DNA of 64,000 nt, from the NCBI RefSeq assembly GCF_017939705.1, contig NZ_JAGKSQ010000003.1:493584-557583 (forward strand). The letters are read 5' to 3'. Origin of the DNA: Halalkalibacter suaedae. Lineage in GTDB: Bacteria; Bacillota; Bacilli; Bacillales; Bacillaceae_D. Position numbers and translations under genes: made by a program. The notes beneath the pieces were generated by a model that saw nothing but the letters and a program-made list of their open reading frames with translations, had not been told where the DNA came from and did no database searches. Positions 1 through 9,025 of the stretch are shown piece by piece; the stretch's first letter is position 1, and each line of letters begins with the position of its first letter.

Positions 1-146
1 CAATATACGTTGGTGAATAAACCTTACCATTTTTTATTAACGTCAACATGTTAGACCCTCCATAGCTTACCTTTAATTTATTTAATAATTATTTTTAGAA
101 TGCTAAAATAGAAAAACATCCATAAAGAAAGGACAGAAGAATTGAT

Positions 147-452
147 ATGTTTATTGTACACTCTACGTTTCGTGTTCCAAAAGAAAAAGCCAATGAAGTA
201 ATTGAAATCTACAGAAACCGCTCAAAACTTGTTGACCAAGCTCAAGGATTTCGGCAGTTCCGACTATTACAGAATTCCAAAAAGCTAGGCGAATTAACCG
301 TTCAAATTGAATGGGATAGCAAACAAGATTATCTGAGGTGGATTCGGAGCGAGCAATTCAAACAAATTCATGAGCTTGAAAAGAATTATCCAGATCAAGA
401 ATTAGCTAACATCATTCCAGAAGTTCATCAATACGAGGTTGTTGCCCAATGA
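147..452 (+). CDS. ABM-domain (antibiotic biosynthesis monooxygenase / HmoA-like) protein
   Basis: A 101-residue protein with the compact ferredoxin-like ABM fold pattern: an N-terminal strand (MFIVHSTFRV), a helix rich in K and E, then the GFRQFRLL strand and the W-D-S-K..Y..W segment typical of single-domain ABM proteins. The family includes heme-degrading monooxygenases (HmoA/IsdG) and many proteins of unknown substrate; I see no residue that proves heme use. An AAGGA ribosome-binding site lies about 14 bases upstream of the ATG. The stop overlaps the start of the next gene by 4 bases, so the two are probably translationally coupled. Family assignment is fairly sure, function is not. Confidence 0.65.
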   Translation: MFIVHSTFRVPKEKANEVIEIYRNRSKLVDQAQGFRQFRLLQNSKKLGELTVQIEWDSKQDYLRWIRSEQFKQIHELEKNYPDQELANIIPEVHQYEVVAQ

Positions 453-826
453 CCTTTAATGCCGAACGATATCATAGCATCATTGATAAGGTAGTCATAC
501 AAATATACAATAAATATCCTGAAATTGAAGAAGTTTTCGGTGATCGAGGAAAAATCAAATGTAAAGAAGACAATGTCCATCATTTTCATTATCTTGAAAC
601 AGCAGACCATCTGAATCAACCTCGAATTTTCACCGATTATGCACTATGGCTAAATAATATATTAGTAAAAAGAGGAATGAGTTCTGAGCACCTCATCGAT
701 AACTTTAGGTTTATCCAAATAGCAATCAAAGGAAATTTGGAAGAGGAAACTGTTGAACGCTTTTCTCAATATTTAGATGCTGCTATTGATTTGATAAATA
801 GCCCCAAGGGAGAAAATACAGATTAA
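449..826 (+). CDS. Small helical protein, B12-binding-cap / sensor-N-terminus-like, function unknown
   Basis: 125 residues, predicted mostly helical and soluble. The pattern HFHYLETA, then RIFTDYALWLNNILVKRG, then a helix and an alternating polar/hydrophobic C-terminus resembles the four-helix N-terminal module found ahead of B12-binding or sensor domains in Bacillus proteins. Here it stands alone, with no sensor or effector domain attached. It overlaps the ABM-domain gene by 4 bases and is followed by a 143-base gap before the symporter. I do not recognise the gene and assign no function; the module resemblance is from memory of the family pattern only. Confidence 0.6.
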   Translation: MTFNAERYHSIIDKVVIQIYNKYPEIEEVFGDRGKIKCKEDNVHHFHYLETADHLNQPRIFTDYALWLNNILVKRGMSSEHLIDNFRFIQIAIKGNLEEETVERFSQYLDAAIDLINSPKGENTD

Positions 827-969
827 CTTGTACAACTCATCGATACAATTAGTGGCTCATTTACAGGCTTTATTTTTTCGAATTGTTAGAAAATATATAC
901 TATTCACTACTCAACAAATAGTAAATATGATATATTAGACCGTGAAACTATTTTAAAGGGGGAAACGAT

Positions 970-2349
970 ATGGCTTTAAAACAAGAACCAGGTCGTGAGC
1001 AATGGGCTTCCAGAGTTGGGTTTATTTTAGCAGCAATGGGCTCAGCAGTTGGACTGGGGAACGTTTGGCGATTTTCTTATGTCGCGGGTGAGAACGGCGG
1101 TGCAGCTTTTCTTATTGTGTATATTGCAATGATTATCCTTATCGGTTTACCAGTTGTAATGGCTGAATTCACAATCGGTCGCAAAGCACAAAGTGATGCC
1201 GTTGGTTCATTTGAAAAACTCTCGACAGGAGTAGGAAAATTAGGACCAGGTCAACCATGGAAAATAGCAGGACTCATGGGTGTTGCTGCTGCATTTATGA
1301 TTTTATCTTTTTATGCTGTTATTGCAGGTTGGATTTTATATTACTTCGTTAATTATTTAACTGGTAACTTTTGGACAGCACCTGAAGAAGGGTATGAAGC
1401 ATTCTTTGGTGGATTTATCTCAAATAATTCTTTCCCACTCTTATGGCAAGCTATTTTCATGGTCTTAACAGTAGCAATTGTCTATGTAGGGGTCAAAAAA
1501 GGAATTGAACGTGCAAACAAAATTTTAATGCCATTATTAGGTATATTACTTATTGTTCTTTCAATTTATGGTTTAACATTAGGTGGAGCAAGTCAAGGCT
1601 TAGCATTTTTATTTTCACCAGACTGGTCTGCATTAGCCGATCCTAACATTTATCTCGCAGCCCTAGGGCAAGCATTTTTCTCATTAAGCTTGGGTATGGG
1701 TGCACTTATTACGTACGGTAGTTATTTATCAGATAAAGAAAAGCTCCCAGGGGCAGCGGCAAGCGTAGCTACACTTGATACTCTTTTTGCAATCATTGCT
1801 GGTATCATGATCTTCCCTGCTGTCTTTGCTTTTGGAATTGATCCAGCTTCTGGTCCAGGTTTAGTATTCGTGGTTATGCCGGATGTATTTGATAGCTTTA
1901 CTGGCGGTGGTATTTTCGGTCTTTTATTCTTCTTCTTATTGGCAGCTGCTGCTTTAACATCAGCTGTATCGTTACTAGAAGTTGCCGTAGCCTATTTTAT
2001 GCGGAAATTCGAGTGGTCTCGTAGAAAGGCAGCTGTCATCATTGGTGGAATTATCTTTTTACTTGGAATCCCATCGTCATTAAGCAATGGGGTTTGGGCT
2101 GATTTCAAGATTATTGGAGACAGAGGCTTCCTTGATTCAGTTGACTTTATCGCATCTAATATCTTCCTTCCACTTGGAGGATTAATCATTGCTCTATTCA
2201 TGGGTTGGGGTATTAAGAAAGCCGATGCATTACGTGATTCAGATTTTGGTCATACAGGACTTGGCCTCACATGGCTTTTCCTTTTACGCTACCTCGCACC
2301 TATTGCAATTGTCTTAGTATTCTTAAGCTCTATTGGATTATTTGGTTAA
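970..2349 (+). CDS. Sodium:neurotransmitter symporter (NSS/SNF) family transporter, YhdH-like
   Basis: 459 residues with about 11 hydrophobic segments. It opens with the NSS signature W-A-S-R-V-G-F-I-L-A-A-M-G-S-A-V-G-L-G-N-V-W-R-F (residues about 11-34), where TM1 unwinds to bind substrate and sodium. GENGGAAFL and the TM2 motif GLPVVMAE follow. Bacterial members (LeuT, TnaT, MhsT) import amino acids with sodium; the substrate here cannot be read from sequence. The start has a strong AAAGGGGGAAACG ribosome-binding site. The gene is monocistronic and followed at once by a strong terminator. Eleven rather than twelve TMs is normal for the bacterial subgroup. Confidence 0.92.
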   Translation: MALKQEPGREQWASRVGFILAAMGSAVGLGNVWRFSYVAGENGGAAFLIVYIAMIILIGLPVVMAEFTIGRKAQSDAVGSFEKLSTGVGKLGPGQPWKIAGLMGVAAAFMILSFYAVIAGWILYYFVNYLTGNFWTAPEEGYEAFFGGFISNNSFPLLWQAIFMVLTVAIVYVGVKKGIERANKILMPLLGILLIVLSIYGLTLGGASQGLAFLFSPDWSALADPNIYLAALGQAFFSLSLGMGALITYGSYLSDKEKLPGAAASVATLDTLFAIIAGIMIFPAVFAFGIDPASGPGLVFVVMPDVFDSFTGGGIFGLLFFFLLAAAALTSAVSLLEVAVAYFMRKFEWSRRKAAVIIGGIIFLLGIPSSLSNGVWADFKIIGDRGFLDSVDFIASNIFLPLGGLIIALFMGWGIKKADALRDSDFGHTGLGLTWLFLLRYLAPIAIVLVFLSSIGLFG

Positions 2350-2365
2350 TAGACGACCAAGAAGC

Positions 2366-2415
2366 AGCCTGTCGACAAAGTCTCGCAAAAGCGAGACAGT
2401 CGACAGGCTTTTTTG
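2366..2415 (+). terminator. Strong intrinsic terminator after the symporter
   Basis: A long perfect hairpin: AGCCTGTCGAC pairs with GTCGACAGGCT, with an inner TCTCGC-AAAA-GCGAGA stem, followed by TTTTTTG. It starts 16 bases past the symporter stop. Confidence 0.93.
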
Positions 2416-2443
2416 TAGTTGAAAGGAATGGCCAAGATAAGTC

Positions 2444-2577
2444 GCTTTGAATCCGCTACCGGGATGGGGGCACGCACCCTCCGGCGGGCGTGGAACTAAC
2501 CGGCTCCGCCGGTGGATTTCCACCTGCCCTCCCCTCCTGCAGGAGTCGGCCCCCATCCCGTCCGCTTTTTTAGAGGA
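2444..2577 (+). repeat. Intergenic repeat family B, copy 1
   Basis: A GC-rich element of about 134 bases in otherwise AT-rich sequence, running from GCTTTGAATCCGCT to TCCGCTTTTTTAGAGGA. The outer arms CCGGGATGGGGG and CCCCCATCCCG are complementary, and an inner arm AACCGGC..GCCGGT forms a second stem. A diverged copy with the same ends lies at 13691-13827. Both are downstream of a plus-strand gene and in the same orientation. No coding potential is evident. From here to the transposase remnant (2578-2689) I see nothing else. Confidence 0.85.
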
Positions 2578-2689
2578 GACATGGGAATCTACTTCCTCTT
2601 GAACGATCCCTTATACGAAGTAAATTGGGGACAATTTATAGTTTTTTTTCTATAATTATGATTGAAAATAAGACTATGGTGAATGGGTT

Positions 2690-3288
2690 ATGATGTCCAA
2701 AAAAAATTGGAAGATAAACGGATGCAAATGGAGATGGTTTGGATTTAAAAACTATTCCCCGACGACCATCTTGTTCGTAAATTAGATCACTCTATGGAAT
2801 TTGATTTCATCTATGATTTGGTAAAAGATCTTTATCCTCCTACAAAGGACATCCTAGTATCGATCCAGTTGTTTTAGTGAAAATGCTCTTTATTCAATAT
2901 GTCTTTGGTATTCGGTCGATGGGTCAAGCCATTAAAAAAATTGAAACCAATGTGGCTTATCGATGGTTTTTAGGATTTGGATCCGAGAATAAAATCCCTC
3001 ACTTCTCAACCTTTGGAAAGAATTATGCTCACAGATTTCGGGAAAGTGATGTGTTTGAACAGATCTTTTACCGCATTCTTCGAAATGCGTTGGACCAACC
3101 TAAAAGGGTTGGAAAAAATTCAATGCAGGCGATGCTTGTTTTCGCTGTCATGTACTTAGCCAACTGGCACTGGAGGAACACCCATCCTCAAGTGCCACCA
3201 ACTGAAAATAGAAGGAATTACGTAAAAACGCCTTTGAGAGGCATTTTCTCAAAGGCGTTTTGTCTACGGTCTGAAGAGGCTGGGACAT
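2690..3288 (+). pseudogene. IS1182-family transposase remnant with internal deletion
   Basis: Reading across frames gives the typical N-terminal IS1182 transposase sequence: KRMQMEMV, HLVRKLDHSM, FDFIYDLVKDLY, then KMLFIQYVFGIRSM, NVAYRWFLGFG and PHFSTFGKNY. A TAA stop interrupts it near 2748 and a single-base frameshift occurs near 2843. After FYRILRNAL (about residue 70 of the last open segment) the sequence jumps straight to the C-terminal MQAMLVFAVMYLANW stretch. The middle of the protein, including most of the DDE catalytic core, is therefore missing. The remnant cannot encode an active transposase. It is followed by its own hairpin and then by repeat A copy 1. Confidence 0.85.
3224..3262 (+). 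terminator. Hairpin at the end of the transposase remnant
   Basis: AAAACGCCTTTGAGA pairs with TCTCAAAGGCGTTTT around a short GGCATT loop. It may be a terminator carried by the former insertion sequence; T-runs flank it on both strands. Confidence 0.75.
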
Positions 3289-3510
3289 AACTAAAGTGTT
3301 TAACTGAAATGCCGAACAAAGCAGTCATGTAGCGGATGAAATATACGTAGACTCCTGCGGGATGCAAAAGCCAAGGGTGAGACCCCACAGGCGTAGCCGA
3401 GGAGGCTCACCGGCTTCCCGCGGAAAGCGAAGTATATTTCAGGAGCGGCTTACGTCTGTCAACTATCATTGTTCGGATTTTGTATTAGTTAAATCACTTT
3501 TGTCTCACTT
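3276..3510 (+). repeat. Intergenic repeat family A, copy 1
   Basis: About 235 bases. The conserved core contains GACTCCTGCGGGATG, GGGTGAGACCCCACAGGCG, GGCTCACCGGCTTCCCGCGG and AAGTATATTTCAGGAGCGG. Core segments are complementary (GACTCCTG/CAGGAG, GGGTGAG/CTCACC, CGGGA/TCCCG), so a multi-stem structure is likely. Flanking arms read AGGCTGGGACATAAC and CACTTTTGTCTCAC; this copy has partly lost arm complementarity. It lies past the 3' end of the minus-strand aminotransferase. An arginine-rich open frame across it is a by-product of the repeat. Confidence 0.88.
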
Positions 3511-3540
3511 TCTTCTTTGTTATATAGAAAAATCAAAATC

Positions 3541-3578
3541 TAAAAAAGGATATCTGTCACCACTTACAGATACCCTTT
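3541..3578 (-). terminator. Intrinsic terminator of the aminotransferase gene
   Basis: On the minus strand GGGTATCTGT pairs with ACAGATATCC around an 8-base loop and is followed by TTTTTTAG. It begins 9 bases after the aminotransferase stop. Confidence 0.88.
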
Positions 3579-3586
3579 CTCCTAAA

Positions 3587-4786
3587 TTACTTCACTGCCT
3601 GTTTTGCCATAACTTCCTTTAGCAGTTCCCCCAAAAGGGTGATCCCTTTCTCGATTTTCTCAGGAGTAGCATGTGTGAAATTCAAACGCATTGTATTCTT
3701 CTTTGGTTTCCCAGCATAAAATGGTTCGCCCGGGACAAATGCAACCCCACGTGAAACTGCATCTGGTAATAATTTAGCCATGTCTAACGATTCATCTACC
3801 TCCAACCAAAGAAACATACCGCCTTTTGGCTTGACAAACTTTAACCCAGGTACATTGGCTTCTTCAAGACACTTCACCATTATTTCCATACGCCCTTTAT
3901 ACACTTCAATAAGGTGATCAATATGACCATCTAAGTCAAAATGGCGACACAGCTGATATAGGGCTTGCTGTGCTAGTGAATTAGAATGAAGATCATTCGC
4001 TTGTTTTGCTTGAGACATCATTCGAATCACTTGGTATGGACCTACAATCCAACCTGTCCGGAGAGCAGGTACCGCTGTTTTAGAAAATGTACTTGTATAT
4101 AACACATGCGTACCATCATCTAACGCAGCTAATGGAGTATACGTTTCGTTTTCAAGAAACTGAAGTTCACCATATGGATCATCCTCAAACACGACAACAT
4201 TATGCTTATGGACCAAATCGATAAGCGTCTTTCTTCGTTCTAATGACCAGACTCTCCCAGCTGGATTAGAGAACGTCGGGACAACATAGACACATTTAGG
4301 TTTGTATTGTTTTAACTTTTGTTCTAGATCATCTGGAAGCATCCCATCGTCATCTGAATCAACTGCAATCACTTTCGCCTCGTATGATTTGAACACTTGT
4401 AAGGCAGCTAAGTACGTAGGATCCTCTGTCAAAACAATATCATCAGGGCTTAACATAATTCTAGAAAATAAATCAATTGCCTGTTGTGACCCTGTCGTTA
4501 GAAGCATTTCATCCGCAGAATAGCTTTTAATTCCTTTGCGAGCCATTCGCTCAATAATCGCTTCCCTTAACGGACGATACCCTTCCGTTTCAGCATATTG
4601 CAAAGATTTTTTTCCGGATTGAAATGTACGAGAAAACGCCTCTTCAATTCCTTTCATTGGAAACATTTCGTCATCTGGCAGACCACCAGCAAATGAAATG
4701 ACATCTCCTTTTCCAACAATTTTTAAAATATCTCTAACAGCCGAGGATTGTAGATGACGAACTCGATCGGCAAAAGCATATCTCAT
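3587..4786 (-). CDS. PLP-dependent class I/II aminotransferase (2-aminoadipate/aromatic aminotransferase type)
   Basis: 399 residues from the chosen ATG, which has a GAGGTG ribosome-binding site 8 bases upstream; a 34-residue extension to 4888 is open but has no such site. The N-terminus MRYAFADRVRHL..AVRDIL..ISFAGGLPDDEMFP is typical of the LysN/Aro8-like subgroup related to the catalytic half of MocR regulators, here without a GntR domain. The PLP lysine lies in STFSKTAVPALRTGW, and EDDPYGEL and SNPAGRVWS form the cofactor pocket. Substrate cannot be fixed from sequence. It is monocistronic with its own terminator. Confidence 0.88.
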   Translation of the reverse strand: MRYAFADRVRHLQSSAVRDILKIVGKGDVISFAGGLPDDEMFPMKGIEEAFSRTFQSGKKSLQYAETEGYRPLREAIIERMARKGIKSYSADEMLLTTGSQQAIDLFSRIMLSPDDIVLTEDPTYLAALQVFKSYEAKVIAVDSDDDGMLPDDLEQKLKQYKPKCVYVVPTFSNPAGRVWSLERRKTLIDLVHKHNVVVFEDDPYGELQFLENETYTPLAALDDGTHVLYTSTFSKTAVPALRTGWIVGPYQVIRMMSQAKQANDLHSNSLAQQALYQLCRHFDLDGHIDHLIEVYKGRMEIMVKCLEEANVPGLKFVKPKGGMFLWLEVDESLDMAKLLPDAVSRGVAFVPGEPFYAGKPKKNTMRLNFTHATPEKIEKGITLLGELLKEVMAKQAVK

Positions 4787-4913
4787 AACAAGCACCTCAA
4801 TTGTACTAAAATTTAGAATATTATATATTATACTACTCCATCCTAATGAAATGTCAATCAACCTAACAACAATTCCTTTTATAACCAAGCCTTTTAATTT
4901 CTGAATATAAGAA

Positions 4914-4958
4914 GAAAAGGATAGAATGTGCTCCTTTCTCGCACGATCCTACCCTTTC
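4914..4958 (-). terminator. Probable terminator of the ABC exporter operon
   Basis: On the minus strand GGTAGGATCGTGC can pair, with a few mismatches, with GCACATTCTATCC and is followed by TTTTCTTCTT. It is about 30 bases past the last exporter gene. The imperfect stem lowers confidence. Confidence 0.55.
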
Positions 4959-4989
4959 CACATTGAATACTCATTAGAACCGACTGTAT

Positions 4990-6828
4990 CTAGTTTCTTG
5001 GCTCCATCATTGCCGCATATTGCGACTTAACTAACTGATAATAAGCTCCTTGTGATTGCATTAGATGATCGTGTGTTCCTTCTTCAAGAATATTACCTTG
5101 TTCTAGCACAACAATTTTGTCAGCATCACGAATGGTAGAAAGACGATGTGCGATCATCACTGCTGTCCGGTTTGCTAAAAGCTTCTTAAGACCTTCTTGA
5201 ATCTTCAGCTCCGTTTCAGTATCAATGCTAGCTGTCGCTTCATCAAGAATTAGGATTCGTGGATCCGCTAATAAAGCACGAGCAAAAGACAGTAACTGAC
5301 GTTCACCAACTGATAATACATTACCTTTTTCTTCAACTTCCGTATCATACCCTTTTTCAAGCTTGATCACAAATTCATGTGCACCAATTGCTTTGGCTGC
5401 CTCAACAACTTCTTCATCTGTAGCTCCTGGCTTACCAAAACGAATATTATCCATAATTGTACCAGCAAAAATGAAGGTGTCTTGTAAGACATAGCTTACA
5501 TTTTTTCTAAGATCATCAAGGTTAAGATCTCTTAAATCAACCCCATCTAAGAGCACCTGGCCCTTTGTCGGATCATAAAATCGACTCATTAAATTAACAA
5601 TCGTTGATTTACCAGAACCAGTGTGACCGACTAAGGCAACAGTAGTACCAGCCTCAAACGTTAAATCAATTTGATGAAGGGCTTTTCTTGAATCATCATA
5701 GGAAAATTCAACCCCCTCGAATTTTACCTCTCCCTTAACTTCCGTTATTCTTTGTGCGTTATCTTTTTCTGGAACGGATGGTTTCTCATCTAGAAATTCA
5801 AAGATACGCTCTGATGAGGCCATCCCAACAAGTAATTGATTGTACACCTGACCGAGCCTAGAAATGGGCTCCCAGAACATTCCTAAGTAGAAAGCAAAGG
5901 AAATAAAGACACCTAATGTCAGTGAACTTGTATCGGATTGAATTAATGTTGAACCATACCAAATTAAAACAACCGCTCCAATTGCACTAGACATTTCAAC
6001 GAAAGGACGGAAGATCGCATTTTTCTTCGTTGCTTCCTTCCAGCTTTCAAATGTTTCAGTGTTTACACCGTTAAAAAACTCCATATTTTCATGTTCCTGT
6101 GCGTATGCTTGAGTGACACGAATTCCTTGAATACTTTCATTTAAGTGTGAATTTAACTTGGATTGCTTAATACGTACATTTTGCCACGAGCGACGAATGT
6201 CACGTCTTAATTTTGTTGAAATGAAGAACATAATTGGAACAACAATTAAAACGAGGATCGCAAGCTCTGGACTAAGTGTAAATAAAATAATAACAATCCC
6301 CACAAGCATAACAATATCCATAATCAAGTTAACGACACCATTAGTGAATAAATCCTGCATTGAATTTACGTCGTTAATCACACGCACAAGGATTGATCCA
6401 GCTGAGCGCTGATCAAAGAACCGATGGGACAGGCGTTGGATATGATTAAATAAATCTGTCCGAATATCATAGATCATATTTTGCCCGATTTCATTCATCC
6501 ACCTAATTCGAAAAACGTTCGCAACCCACGAAATCAAATACATGACTAGAACAATACCAGCAAACCAGTACATTAGGGTTACATTCCCCGGCTTGATTGC
6601 ATAATCCATTGCTAGAACTCCTATGAAGATAGGAACAGCTAATCTAACAGCCGTTACAATAAGCATAGCAATAATGGTTTTAGGTAACGTTGTTAGTGCA
6701 TAAGGCTTCATGTACTTGAATAACCGAATCAACTGCGACCAGTTAAATGGCTTATCAATTATTTGTTCGACGGTGTAATGAAAACGAGATCTTTTCTTTG
6801 TTTGTGCTTGAGTTTCTGCTTGATTCAT
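4990..6828 (-). CDS. ABC exporter half-transporter, consensus-ATPase subunit (YfiC/BmrD-like)
   Basis: 612 residues: six hydrophobic segments in residues about 40-330, then a nucleotide-binding domain. Walker A is GHTGSGKST and Walker B is ILILDEATASID with the catalytic glutamate present. The signature motif is degenerate (LSVGERQ instead of LSGGQ). This is the pattern of one half of a heterodimeric type IV exporter; the partner is the 584-residue gene 14 bases upstream, whose defects are reciprocal. Such pairs (YfiBC, BmrCD) export drugs or peptides at the cell membrane. A specific substrate cannot be inferred. Start: ATG with AGGAGGAATA upstream. Confidence 0.92.
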   Translation of the reverse strand: MNQAETQAQTKKRSRFHYTVEQIIDKPFNWSQLIRLFKYMKPYALTTLPKTIIAMLIVTAVRLAVPIFIGVLAMDYAIKPGNVTLMYWFAGIVLVMYLISWVANVFRIRWMNEIGQNMIYDIRTDLFNHIQRLSHRFFDQRSAGSILVRVINDVNSMQDLFTNGVVNLIMDIVMLVGIVIILFTLSPELAILVLIVVPIMFFISTKLRRDIRRSWQNVRIKQSKLNSHLNESIQGIRVTQAYAQEHENMEFFNGVNTETFESWKEATKKNAIFRPFVEMSSAIGAVVLIWYGSTLIQSDTSSLTLGVFISFAFYLGMFWEPISRLGQVYNQLLVGMASSERIFEFLDEKPSVPEKDNAQRITEVKGEVKFEGVEFSYDDSRKALHQIDLTFEAGTTVALVGHTGSGKSTIVNLMSRFYDPTKGQVLLDGVDLRDLNLDDLRKNVSYVLQDTFIFAGTIMDNIRFGKPGATDEEVVEAAKAIGAHEFVIKLEKGYDTEVEEKGNVLSVGERQLLSFARALLADPRILILDEATASIDTETELKIQEGLKKLLANRTAVMIAHRLSTIRDADKIVVLEQGNILEEGTHDHLMQSQGAYYQLVKSQYAAMMEPRN

Positions 6829-6842
6829 ATTATTCCTCCTTC

Positions 6843-8597
6843 CTATGCCTGTTGAAGTACATATTCTTGATCTTGGTTTTGAATATCATAGATTCTACGG
6901 TACTGACCATTTTCATTGTTTAAGAGTTCTGAATGCGAACCACGTTCCACAATCTTTCCATCTTCAAGGACAAGAATCTCGTCTGCCTGCTTTACAGAAG
7001 ATATACGGTGAGCAATAATAAACGTTGTTCTGCCTTTCATCACTTCACGGAACGCTTCCTGTATTTTCACCTCTGTCTGCATATCAACAGCACTAGTCGC
7101 ATCATCCATGATTAGAATACTAGGGTCCATAATAATCGCACGGGCAATCGCAATTCTTTGCTTTTGACCTCCTGATAATCCTAGTCCACGTTCTCCGAGC
7201 ACTGTTTCATATCCATTAGGTAATTGTGAGATGAATTCATGTGCGTCAGCCCGTTTTGCTGCTTCGATAATTTCATCCATGGAGGCATCTGGACGACCAT
7301 ATGCTAGGTTATCACGAATCGTGGAAGAAAAGAGGAACGTCTCTTGCAGAACTACGCCGATTTGTTCACGTAATTCCTTTAACGAATATTCATCAATCGA
7401 ACGTCCATCGATAAGGATCTCTCCACCATTTCGCTCATAGTATCTTGTAATTAATTGAATAATACTAGATTTCCCAGAACCGGTTGCTCCGACAAGTCCA
7501 ATCGTCTTTCCTTTTGTCGCTTCAAAAGTTATATCAGATAAGGCAGCTCTTTCTTTATTTCCATAGGTAAGAGCAACATCCTTGAAGATTACTTCCCCAA
7601 CAAATTCACCTTCAATAATTGTCCGACCTTCCGCAGGGTCATGACGATCTTCTTCGTCTAAAATCTCAAGCAGTCTCTCTCCTGATGCCTTTGATTGAGA
7701 AAACATATTAATAATAAACCCTAAATTCATAATTGGACCGATGATAAACCAAACGAGACTGAAAAAAGCGATTAATTGCCCTGGTTGGATGCTCCCCTGG
7801 ATAACTAAGTACCCACCATACGCTAATAGGAGAACCGCAGAAAGATTGCCGAGCAATTCCATTAGCGGGAAGTAATTCCCCCAAATTTTTGAGATATCAA
7901 TATGCTTCTTGCGATAGTCTTCATTTGATGTTGAGAAACGGTTAATTTCTTCATCCTCTTGCGAAAGAGCCTTTACCGTATGCATCCCACTTACATTTTC
8001 TTGCACCTTTGTATTCAATTTTGCCAAAGACTTTCGAATGCCTTGAAAGCCTGGATGAACTCTTTTATCAAATTTCGAAACAACAATAGCTAGAAAAGGT
8101 AATGTAACCATTGTGACAAGAGTCAATGGGACAGAATAGTAAAACATAACAGCCATACTGAACCCGACTAGCAACACAAGATTGACTAACTGAGCACAGC
8201 CAAAGGATAAGAAGAAGCGAAAGGTTTCAACATCCCCTGTTAATCGCGACATCAGGTCCCCCGTTTTCGCGTTGTCATAATAGCGAAAAGGTAAAAACTG
8301 CAACTTTTTATAAAGCCGGTTGCGTAGCTTATAAACAGAGTTAATGCCAAACATATCTCCTAAATACTGATGAATATAAACGGCTATACCTTTTATCCCC
8401 ATCGTTACAACAATTGCAAGAACTAAGTATGGAATTAATTCGTACCTTTCTCCTTCAATTGCCTCATCAATCGTAAAGCCTAGTATGACTGGATATAAAA
8501 CTGTCATCCCTGTTACAATAAATAAAGCAAGAAGAGACCAAATAAAATAAGACTTATACGGTAAATAAAACTCCTTCAAACGTTTAAATGTATCCAC
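6843..8597 (-). CDS. ABC exporter half-transporter, degenerate-site subunit (YfiB/BmrC-like)
   Basis: 584 residues with six predicted TM segments and a C-terminal ATPase. Walker A is GATGSGKSS and the signature LSGGQKQR is canonical, but Walker B reads ILIMDDATSAVD: aspartate replaces the catalytic glutamate. Together with the LSVGE signature of the downstream partner this builds one degenerate and one consensus ATP site, as known for heterodimeric exporters. It is first in a two-gene operon, with a GAGGTGATA ribosome-binding site. The 168 bases upstream (8598-8766) contain no gene. Confidence 0.92.
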   Translation of the reverse strand: MDTFKRLKEFYLPYKSYFIWSLLALFIVTGMTVLYPVILGFTIDEAIEGERYELIPYLVLAIVVTMGIKGIAVYIHQYLGDMFGINSVYKLRNRLYKKLQFLPFRYYDNAKTGDLMSRLTGDVETFRFFLSFGCAQLVNLVLLVGFSMAVMFYYSVPLTLVTMVTLPFLAIVVSKFDKRVHPGFQGIRKSLAKLNTKVQENVSGMHTVKALSQEDEEINRFSTSNEDYRKKHIDISKIWGNYFPLMELLGNLSAVLLLAYGGYLVIQGSIQPGQLIAFFSLVWFIIGPIMNLGFIINMFSQSKASGERLLEILDEEDRHDPAEGRTIIEGEFVGEVIFKDVALTYGNKERAALSDITFEATKGKTIGLVGATGSGKSSIIQLITRYYERNGGEILIDGRSIDEYSLKELREQIGVVLQETFLFSSTIRDNLAYGRPDASMDEIIEAAKRADAHEFISQLPNGYETVLGERGLGLSGGQKQRIAIARAIIMDPSILIMDDATSAVDMQTEVKIQEAFREVMKGRTTFIIAHRISSVKQADEILVLEDGKIVERGSHSELLNNENGQYRRIYDIQNQDQEYVLQQA

Positions 8598-8766
8598 AAT
8601 ATCACCTCATTTTATGTACATTCTCAAACTCTAGACAAACTATTTAGAGTCCCGAATGATTATTTCACATGAATCTTTATCATAACCCTACTACTATTGG
8701 TAGTCAATAACCAATTAATCGTTTTCATAGTCTTTAGTATATGACGAAATGAAGCATTCATGACAT

Positions 8767-9010
8767 AAAAAAAGAGGTTTGAACATAAGTGTCTAACTGA
8801 AATACCGAACAACGCAATCACGTAGCGGATGAAATATACGTAGACTCCTGCGGGATGAAAAAGCCAAGGGTGAGGCCCCACAGGCTAGCGTGATGCGGCT
8901 CACCGGCTTCCCGCGGAAAGCGAAGTATATTTCAGGAGCGATTTACGACCGCCACCTATCACTGTTCGATTTTTCTATTAGTTAAATCACTTTTGTACAA
9001 CCTCTTTTTT
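8767..9010 (+). repeat. Intergenic repeat family A, copy 2
   Basis: Full-length copy with the same core as copy 1. Its ends are an inverted pair, AAAGAGGTTTGAACATAAGTG and CACTTTTGTACAACCTCTTT (arms AGAGG..CCTCT), with an A/T-run on each side, so the whole element closes on a terminator-like stem. It lies 15 bases past the 3' end of spoVR (minus strand) and downstream of nothing on the plus strand. Confidence 0.9.
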
Positions 9011-9025
9011 GAAAATGAACGTTGA

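Noticed and set aside
3362..3622. Arginine/serine-rich small open frame (RRSRGGSPASRGKRSIF-like)
   Set aside because: The same peptide recurs wherever repeat A occurs (also 14084-14296 and 63714-63983); it is a translation of the repeat, with no ribosome-binding site.
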